Translations under genes and position numbers: made by a program
Notes under the pieces: model-generated
Seen by the model: the letters and a program-made list of their open reading frames with translations, nothing else
Told to the model about the DNA's origin: nothing
Databases searched by the model: none
Origin: Gordius sp. MW1
Lineage: Eukaryota > Nematomorpha > Gordioida > Gordea > Gordiidae
DNA: 64,000 nt
NCBI GenBank assembly: GCA_964036665.1
Contig: OZ038529.1
Location: 2,604,001-2,668,000, forward strand
Direction: 5' to 3'
Shown here: piece by piece, positions 56,964 to 64,000 of the stretch
Layout: every line of letters starts with the position of its first letter
How positions within the stretch are numbered: position 1 is the first letter of the stretch

Positions 56964-59900
56964 TTACAAATTAATATTATTCATTATCCAGTCTTTGTGC
57001 ATCATAACATCAGTAGCCACCGTGAGTGAACTTCCACACCCTGGGGTCCATATGGCAAGACCGTATAAATACCATCTACCATTTGATTGGCCAACGACCG
57101 CAGACCCGGAATCTCCCTAAATTTTTGAATATTTAATACTAAAGCTAAAAGGATGATGAACATTATGGTAATTGGTTTAAAGGAATTAAGGATTTATAAA
57201 ATAAGAATATTAAATTACAACAGTAAAGTATCATTCATTTTGACTATAAGTGTCATGGGCTTAGCCAGGGGAAAGGAGGGACGACTGCCCCTTCTAAATC
57301 CATAGTTTCTTTAAAATTACATAAAATTATGGATAATCCAATATACCACAATTTATATGAACCTTGTAAGAATATATTTGAAGACGATAGTAAAATTTAA
57401 ACGGGTTGTAAATCAGGCTACAAGTGCTTAAATACATTATAACATGTGCAGGTACATGATAAAAAGATTTCTATACTGTTTAGCAGAAATAATTTATATT
57501 TACAAAATCTTACTTATAACATTTGTGCCTCGCCCTTTATAAATTAATTCACATTATGATTGTTTACTTGGCATCCTCCTCCTCCACCTTTTGTTGGAGA
57601 TGCAAGGCAAAACACATCTGATTTAACTGAATATTTCGAGTACCGGTTTTCATTTTGGATTAATATCGCACATTCCACCGATGGATGATATATCAAACAA
57701 ATCTCCATGAGATTAGGAGAATACGCTTCGCTTGCATTTTTAACAAATCTTAGGTCTAGAGACGTTAAAATTATAAAATATATTATAAAGGTTATGATCG
57801 TTGTAAAAGTTAGCATACAATAAATAAAGTTGGATCTGGAGAATAGAGATTTGATCTAAGACTAATAGACTTCAAAAACGACCGCCTTGAACTACCTAGT
57901 TAATAGTGCAATAAATTGTAGTGGTCAATAATCATTAATCTAATAACATGTAACATCACACCTTAACTATCTGGCGATTTATTTTCATACTATATAAATT
58001 AAGCAGAATTTGTTTGGAACAAGGATATCTAAATTATTATATGAAAATAGATATATAAGGCATAGCCAATACCCTTGTTAGCGCTTTCCTAACTATCTAT
58101 TTAAGAAAGATGATCAATATGGAGGTAAAGTTAGAACACCTTAAAAAATAGATTGAGCAGTCTATGGTTTTGATAGAAATACAAAAATAAAGGTATATCA
58201 TCGTGTTAACTTTTGATGCGTCCGAAGCCTGCCAAATAAAGCCCTTTTCCTTCAACAAGTTGTGATTTATTCTCCGGTAGACAAATCGGTCTGACTTTAG
58301 AATTCATACAAATAGGAGTTGATACCTCAATGATAGCTATGTCATTGAGAGTAGTCGACGAGTTCTTGTAATCAGGATGTATAATGACATTTTGTAGCTT
58401 GTAGGATTTGGTAACATTTATAGTACTAGTCCCCACTGAAACTTCAATGACTCCCGTTAAACTAACATATATTTAATTATATTCTTAATGTCGATTATTA
58501 TCAAGCTAGGAAGACAAAAGTTTTATTTAATTAATTGCTATGCAATTTGTCTTGCTTTTGGGTGTCCAGTGTCATGTTCTTCCTGTCCAACTTTTATTTT
58601 TTTTTGCTTTGGAAACTTATGCATCTGTCAAAGACTTTTTTTGCTTACGCAGAAAGACCAGCTAATGATCGCTGGTTGGCTCTAATTTTTCTGACCCCCG
58701 GGCTCAAATTCCATTTTTAATTTTGTGCCCCGATTGATAGCTATGTATCTTTATCGAAACAGACATATTTGTAAAGGTTTTTTTATATTTATAATGCTCA
58801 CCACGTAATTTTCATAACCAGTATTAAATCCTACCTTCTAAAAACTTAAAGTAAACATGTCGGCGTTTGAGTTAATTAACTTCTCATGCTCATAAATTTA
58901 CCCGTGAATCTAGCATTTAGGGGGAAGTTTTTAAAGTAAGTTTGCCCTTATTATTGCATTGATTATAGCTTTAGTATATAAAACTTTAATAGCTGTGCCC
59001 AACATAGTTAACTAGCAGGGCTGATAACTAAGATATAAATTGATGCTATATTAATTAATATCTCTCTTAGGGCATGTCTTAGTATCGGATTCAGATTCAA
59101 ATCGCGCGAATTCATCTTTGTCTAAATTTCCGTTCAATTTCATGGCTCAAATTCGGTTGTAATTATTAATATTTTGTTTTTTGATGGTTAAAAACGTTTT
59201 TTGTTTATTTCAACTCTTGAGATTAAATCTAAACTTTGATGATAACTAAAAATTTATAAACATATAACATAAGCTTAGGGAAAATTTTGCATCTTACAAA
59301 AGAGCTGTTATGTTATGCGTCTGAAATGTAAATCTGCTATGTATTCGAAGTTAAGACACTGATATGTTATAACCCGTAAGACGATTTTTGCTGCGCAGCA
59401 AAATCTTAAACACAAGCCCTTAGATATAATCATAAATATATTCAAACTGATCATCCGGTTTAACGCAATGTGCAGCGGTCACTAAATATTTGTCGGTAAG
59501 AATAACGGCTCCACAGGTATAACGATTATTTTTCCCCGGTAATGCCAAATTTGCCTATAATTTTTGTTTCAATGTTGGCACATTAAATATTTCAAAAACT
59601 ATACATTTTATTTTTGGAAAGGTATATAAGAGACAATAAATTGGAAAGCATAATCAAAAGAATGACAAATAATTTAAGTAGAATAGGCAACCTTAATAAA
59701 AGGTCTTTATTAAAGAAAAAATTTTAATTCATCTAAAGTCTAAGCGTTTAATACCAAAATTTAAGTTAATTTTTAAATTTAACAATTTCTGAACCATTAA
59801 TAAAGGTAAAGCTGTCTTCCATAAGATTTTTAAATAAAATATTTTTTACTAACATGCCAAGGCCAGGATAAAGGATCCGCTTCACGGCCGTTTAAAATTG

Positions 59901-60383
59901 CTTGGCTATTTAAATCGCACCGAGGCGTATTTGGAACCCGCTGGTCAGATTTTCCACAATTTTTTGCGTTAATTTCTTTAAATAAAAATTGATATATATA
60001 GAAAAAAAGATTTACTTGAGGTCTTTAAAACTCTAGCAGAGAAGATTGCAAACAACAATGGCCAGAAGAAGATCATTTGGGATGTTTAAATTAATGATTT
60101 GTTTAATTACCAAACTATATATATAGTCCGTCGCTGACGAAAAAAAATATTCAAAACTATCGTATGAGTAGTGTTTTTTCGATCAGTTAGGTCATGTTTG
60201 TTTGAACAAGAGGAAAATTATTTTTTAAAGATGCGTATACAGCAAAAATTATTTTTCTACCCAACAATACTGTACAACTTAAAATATGCACCTGTGACGA
60301 GTCCTTCAATAACATGAGTCAAGTATAGGTGGCTAACAATTTGTTTATTTAAACAGATGTCTTTAATATGCCTACACTCACTC
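56964..60383 (-). CDS. Secreted serine protease (chymotrypsin fold), six exons, 5' exon missing
   Basis: Exons on the minus strand: 60383-60292, 59975-59854, 59554-59448, 58461-58211, 57755-57568, 57116-56964 (stop TAA). Every intron is GT-AG and all phases agree, giving at least 304 residues. Exon 1 has a Cys-containing segment (ECRHIKDICLN) that may be part of a clip-like regulatory domain. Exon 2 has NCGKSDQ and the domain start AILNGREADPLSWPWH. Exon 3 carries the catalytic His (LVTAAHC), exon 4 the catalytic Asp (TLNDIAIIEV), exon 5 ends GGGGGCQ and exon 6 opens GDSGSAVVG with the catalytic Ser. The activation site is not the usual R-IVGG, and Gly is inferred at the primary specificity position, so trypsin-like cleavage is unlikely. 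The signal-peptide exon must end in phase 2 and was not found. Extracellular role inferred from the family. Confidence 0.85.
57254..57345 (+). mobile_element. MITE-A fragment in protease intron
   Basis: CATGGGCTTAGCCAGGGGAA then GACTGCCCCTTCTAAATCCA, lying in the intron 57117-57567. The right end is missing. Confidence 0.6.
58533..58740 (+). mobile_element. Old Helentron-like end in protease intron
   Basis: AATTGCTATGCAATTTGTCT then TTTTGGGTGTCC matches the family 5' end after a T, followed by CGCTGGTTGGCTCTAATTTT-type repeat sequence in the same orientation. It lies in the intron between the His and Asp exons. Confidence 0.5.
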
Positions 60384-60635
60384 CTAGAGCATATTTTTAT
60401 CAATACCCGAATAATATTTTTAAAACATGTTTTCACAAAAATTGAGAGAAAAATCAATAATGTTATACAAAAATTAGCACGTAGTGCAATTGCAGATCAA
60501 TCATATCTAAGCAAGGCAAATAAAAAGGTATACTATTATAGCCTTTTCTCCACTCCATTCAGCCATTTTAAATAATTAAATGACTTTTTGCATATCCTTC
60601 AACTGATTTAAATAAAGAAACATTGTATTAATTTT

Positions 60636-60985
60636 TATTGCCTTGCATTTTATGGGCACGTCCTTAAGTGCCCTGTCTTGTCCTGTCTGACTTGTTAGTT
60701 TACAATGGAAAATGACAATTTTAGAAAACATTTTGTCTACAAATAAAAGATGACCGCTGGTTGACTTTAAATTTTCTGACCCCGACCGGAGCCTAAACTC
60801 ATTTTTTATTTTTGGGCCTTATTTAACTATTCAAGATCTCAACTAATTTTTTAAAGTTTATCCAACCAGTTGGTTTATAATATAAACTATGATCCTGGCT
60901 AAATTTTAGCTTTAAAAAATGACGGCTGTTTGATTTTAGTCTTATGACCCCGACCCCAGGCCATCATTTTATTTTTAGGCCATAT
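60636..60985 (+). mobile_element. Old Helentron-like copy upstream of protease exons
   Basis: ATTGCCTTGCATTTTATGGG then CACGTCC resembles the family 5' terminus. Two diverged units AATGACxGCTGxTTGA...CTGACCCCGACC follow at about 60748 and 60922. Confidence 0.45.
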
Positions 60986-61263
60986 AATAAACTTATTTGT
61001 ATTGTAAATAGCTTAATAAAATGTAACTTACATATCGGAATTTAATATAGTACAGCGAATGAATCTCATGATCAAATATTAGTCTATCCACTATAAACGC
61101 GAAAAAACCTAATAAGACAGACAATAATCGAGACTTTCAAGAAAATAGTCAGTTGTCAAACAGTAAAAATGAGAATCAAGACGAAATAGAAGCGTATGTG
61201 GCTTTTAATGGTGGATTAACAATGCCATACCGGTAAGGGGGGAGGGGTTAATTGTATTTGTAT

Positions 61264-61640
61264 CCATAGACTAAATAGACTGCTCATGGCATATGTTTCA
61301 TATGCTAAATTGTGTATCAAATTTTCCTCCATCTTGAAGACAACAACTGGTGTATGTCAATTGTCAACTATGTCATTTTGCGCTATAACAGTCAATTTAC
61401 CTTCATCACTAATTTATAAATTTGAAAAAACTTCAGTAAATTAATATTATACAAATTATAGATGGCGCTATATTATTAAACAAACAATCACAGTTCTTAC
61501 ATTTTTAATTTTTATGTATTGTTTAAATGAGATTTATTTTAAAATGCTGTTTTTGATATCTAGCCAATTCAATATTTATTTATTTACCCTTTTAAGATTA
61601 TATAATTTGCGAATTACTAATTTCTATATGATAACTACTT
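61264..61640 (-). mobile_element. Family D MITE, truncated copy
   Basis: CATAGACTAAATAGACTGCT then CATGGCATATG at the left, followed by sequence that aligns inverted with the interior of 42209-42650 (AATGGAGGAAAATTTGACCC region and AGATATCAAAAACAGCATTT region). The right end is not found. Confidence 0.6.
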
Positions 61641-62814
61641 TACCATGTTAACATTTAACAAAATTTCACATATTAATTGCTTTAACAATTGACTCTTATG
61701 ATTTAAGAATTAATACATTATTTAACCAATTTTTGTTATTGAAAAAATAGTTTTATTAACTAATTGATTTTTCTTACCTTCTTTATTTATTTTATTTTAA
61801 CTGAATAACATAATTTATAATGTCCGTAGTCACGCGAAGGTAAGGCTCCATAATAATAAAAAATAATCTGATAAGGATAAACAGACGATGCGTCTATATA
61901 TCCGCGAAAGGGATACAAAAAAAGATATTATGCCCACGAGTTTTCCAGATATCGGAAAATATCAACTGTGTGTTAAAGTACAATGATCTCATGAGTGCAC
62001 GCTTGACTTGCCAGCGCAGCTGGCAATAGCACGCGGCGTTTAACAAAGTAAGGGGGAGAGAGGGGAGAGGGAGAAGAAGCGCATAGGAACATGCGCATGG
62101 GATGATGCGCATGGTAGGCTGCTCATGGTAAAATGCGGGGCCACAACACCATACCCTTCAAGATAACTTTCTCCGACTCGAGTGTTGACCTCTTTTAGCA
62201 CGGCAGTCGGACCTGAGTTTCTCACCGCGTACAATTTTCTATAGTCCCTTGTTCGGGCGTACGCATCGCATTGTACTGAACGTTTCCTCGATTATTCTGG
62301 TTCGGTCTTTCACTTGGTCTTCTCGATTTGATTTCATAATTGACCGTAAAAATTGAACGCACTTCCCCATCGAACTTGTTACCGGGGGGGGGGGGGTTGT
62401 TGTAATGTACCGTCACATCGATGGCTAACGATTGACCACGTTTATCTGAGCGTGGGTTCAGGATACTCCACCCAATTTTTGTTTAATGCAACCAAAGAAA
62501 TTTCCATGTTTTCCCCCACGAGAGCGAGACAGAAACATCTTCGCCACCCTAAGCCGTTCAGGCCGCTCCTCAATAAAAGCTGCTAGCTTCTTGACCACAA
62601 GATTACGGATATTTCCGTTAAATTATCGGTGACGTCGCTATACCACACATCAGCTATCGGCGCCGACACGGGCATCAGCGACATCACTAAGTGTAAAAAA
62701 TTTGTCACAGGCGTATCTCGCTTAAAATGCAACTTCGCCTACCATAATCACCTAGGAGCTATGAACTCCATAACGGTAACCTGGACCTGACAACGATGGT
62801 ATTATCTCTCATCA
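61641..62814. other. Interval with a GC-richer patch, no gene assigned
   Basis: From about 61960 to 62800 the composition is clearly richer in GC and CpG than its surroundings. Minus-strand open stretches at 62040-62234 and 62222-62416 overlap and could be parts of one decayed coding sequence, but no motif was recognised. Confidence 0.4.
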
Positions 62815-62841
62815 AACCGGGCCGGGCCGTGCACGTCTCTA
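62815..62841 (-). mobile_element. hAT-B-like end fragment
   Basis: CCGGGCCGGGCCGTGCACGT then CTCTA is close to the hAT-B right terminus. Only this end is visible. Confidence 0.5.
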
Positions 62842-63007
62842 GTGGGTTTGATGTCTATACTTGAAATTTTATAAATGTATTAATAAAAAAAATAAATATA
62901 AATTTATAATATAAAAATTGAAATATGAAATTTATAATGTTTAAAAGGTAGGCATTGAATGAATACAAAAATAATTAAAGCTGATATCAACTTTTTTAGA
63001 CCAATGT

Positions 63008-63306
63008 TACACGATCCAATTTCTTGTACTGTATAAGCGATCTGACATTCCATTTTCTTATTCGATCCAAAAAATAACGAAGCACCGATTTGTGTTTTTC
63101 GCATTCGGAAAAACACAAATCGTAAGAAATAAACAAAATTTCTTACTCACGTTTTCATATTGTGATTTCGGTCTCGCAAGGGCAGGTTTTGTAGGGTTAG
63201 GGTTAAGTCATTTTAGGTTCAAGATACATAATTACTTTTTTTGGATCGAATAAGAAAATGGAATGTCAGATCGCTTATACAGTACAAAAATTTGGATCGT
63301 GTAAAA
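63008..63306. repeat. Nested foldback structure
   Basis: Outer arms of about 65-70 bp (ACGATCCAATTTCTTGTACT...TTATTCGATCCAAAAAA) at 63010-63073 and inverted at 63236-63302. Inside, a perfect 15-bp stem CGATTTGTGTTTTTC / GAAAAACACAAATCG (63086-63100, 63108-63122) with a 7-base loop. No coding sequence. Confidence 0.85.
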
Positions 63307-63379
63307 TTGGCCACTTTTTTAAAGGATAAGCAGTCTATCAGTCTACTTAAGTACTAGTCTATAAAAATAAATATAAATA

Positions 63380-63525
63380 AAATTATGTTATATACGTTAT
63401 TAAGTTTTAATTATTACCTTCACTCTTTGAGTTTAAAAATTTTAAGGTCTCTTAATATATAATTCAGTTTGAAAAAAAATATTTGTTATAATCTAACACC
63501 AAATACATGGTCCGAAAACAATTAA
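63380..63525. repeat. Dispersed repeat shared with 49340-49530
   Basis: Moderately diverged second copy. It ends where hAT-F begins. Confidence 0.55.
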
Positions 63526-63527
63526 AG

Positions 63528-64000
63528 CAGGGGTAGGCAACGCGGCGCCCGCGGGCGCCATGGCGCCCCCGATCGATTTTTAATGCGCCCTGCTGGACTA
63601 ATGTAAATGTATGATATGAGCGTATCTAATAACACGCACGTATTTTTTGTTAGTGTGTGATCGTGTTTCGATTAGACCACGCGTAGATCGTGCATTTAAA
63701 CTACCAAGTAATCCGAAATTTTCTTTCAAAACCCTTCATGGATAAATGTAAAAGAAAAAGAACATATTATTCTAACGATGAATGGGCACATATGTATTGT
63801 TTCGTTGATTACAAAGGGAAGTGTATTTGTTTGTTGTGTAATAATAGTGTTGCGATTCCCAAGAAAAGTAATATTGAACGATATTTTAAGACCGTTCATA
63901 CAAATTTTGATAGTGACTATCCAATGAACTCTGAAATTAGAAGACAAAAATTTATTTCTTTAAATCTTCAAGAACTAACCAGCAAAGCTTTTTTACTAAA
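63528..64000 (+). mobile_element. hAT-F: 5' part of a hAT transposon, cut by window end
   Basis: The left end CAGGGGTAGGCAACGCGGCG (63528) is a CAGGGGTxGGCAA-type hAT terminus, followed by a palindromic GGCGCCCGCGGGCGCC. The preceding octamer is AATTAAAG. The transposase starts 210 bp inside. The right end lies outside the window. Confidence 0.8.
63738..64000 (+). CDS. hAT-F transposase, N-terminal part (ZBED/SCAND3/GTF2IRD2-like)
   Basis: From the ATG at 63738: MDKCKRKRTYYSNDEWAHMY, then a zinc-finger-like CLLCNN...IERYFKTVHTNF and the segment EIRRQKFISLNLQELTSKAF. The spacing Cys-x2-Cys then His is the degenerate BED-type finger of the GTF2IRD2/SCAND3/ZBED5 branch of hAT transposases (family knowledge). 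No stop in the 87 codons visible; the gene continues past the window. Confidence 0.75.
   Translation, partial: MDKCKRKRTYYSNDEWAHMYCFVDYKGKCICLLCNNSVAIPKKSNIERYFKTVHTNFDSDYPMNSEIRRQKFISLNLQELTSKAFLL

Noticed and set aside
60510-60568. Possible signal peptide MAEWSGEKAIIVYLFICLA upstream of the protease on the minus strand
   Set aside because: Hydrophobic and well placed, but no splice donor in the phase required by the next exon was found, so it was not added to the gene model.
63190-63215. Telomere-like GGGTTAGGGTTAAG, also at about 5390
   Set aside because: Two repeats only, no array, and located inside a foldback or repeat. Not evidence of a telomere.

Overview
The window is animal nuclear DNA, most likely from an arthropod. 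It is AT-rich and intron-containing, and it is packed with transposable elements of types common in arthropods: hAT elements with GGCGTAGCCAGG-type ends, Ty3/gypsy elements, Helitron/Helentron relics, Tc1/pogo relics and non-LTR elements. No bacterial-style genes, operons or CRISPR arrays are seen. The species cannot be named from the sequence alone.

Two host genes can be reconstructed, both on the minus strand, with exon phases that fit at every junction. The first is a CALHM-type (calcium homeostasis modulator) large-pore channel gene: four exons in 33824-36025, about 328 residues, apparently complete. The second is a secreted chymotrypsin-fold serine protease: six exons in 56964-60383, catalytic His, Asp and Ser all present, but the first (signal-peptide) exon was not found.

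Layout. 1-1558: AT-rich sequence with degenerate minisatellite. 1559-9630: a tRNA-Trp-primed gypsy element (Gypsy-1, dead). Its 3' LTR is split by a 4.7-kb non-autonomous Helentron-like element, which in turn carries a 2.5-kb pogo-like element. 9881-14501: one hAT (hAT-C) with a second hAT (hAT-A, transposase nearly intact) inside it; both keep perfect 8-bp target duplications. 14804-22452: a nearly intact gypsy element (Gypsy-2) on the minus strand, with a hAT (hAT-B) inserted in the 3' part of pol. 22629-25144: a non-autonomous hAT carrying a 188-bp deletion derivative of hAT-A, then Helitron Rep relics. 26340-33172: Helentron-like copies with large minisatellite arrays, bracketed by a 17-bp terminal inverted repeat. 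33824-36025: CALHM gene. 36744-48490: MITE-like hAT derivatives, TIR elements and a Helitron helicase relic. 49079-52510: a Tc1-type relic and a non-LTR retrotransposon interrupted by a MITE and a solo LTR. 54690-55130: RTE-like relic. 56964-60383: serine protease gene. 60636-64000: old repeats, foldbacks, and the start of another hAT (BED-type transposase) that runs off the window.

The best candidate for something unusual is the Helentron-like minisatellite family. It has a 20-bp asymmetric terminal inverted repeat, a GC hairpin at one end and insertion within a T run. A 58-bp satellite inside it carries the element's own terminal palindrome, which suggests the satellite was seeded from the element end. 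All assignments rest on reading the sequence and on recalled family motifs; no database search was run.
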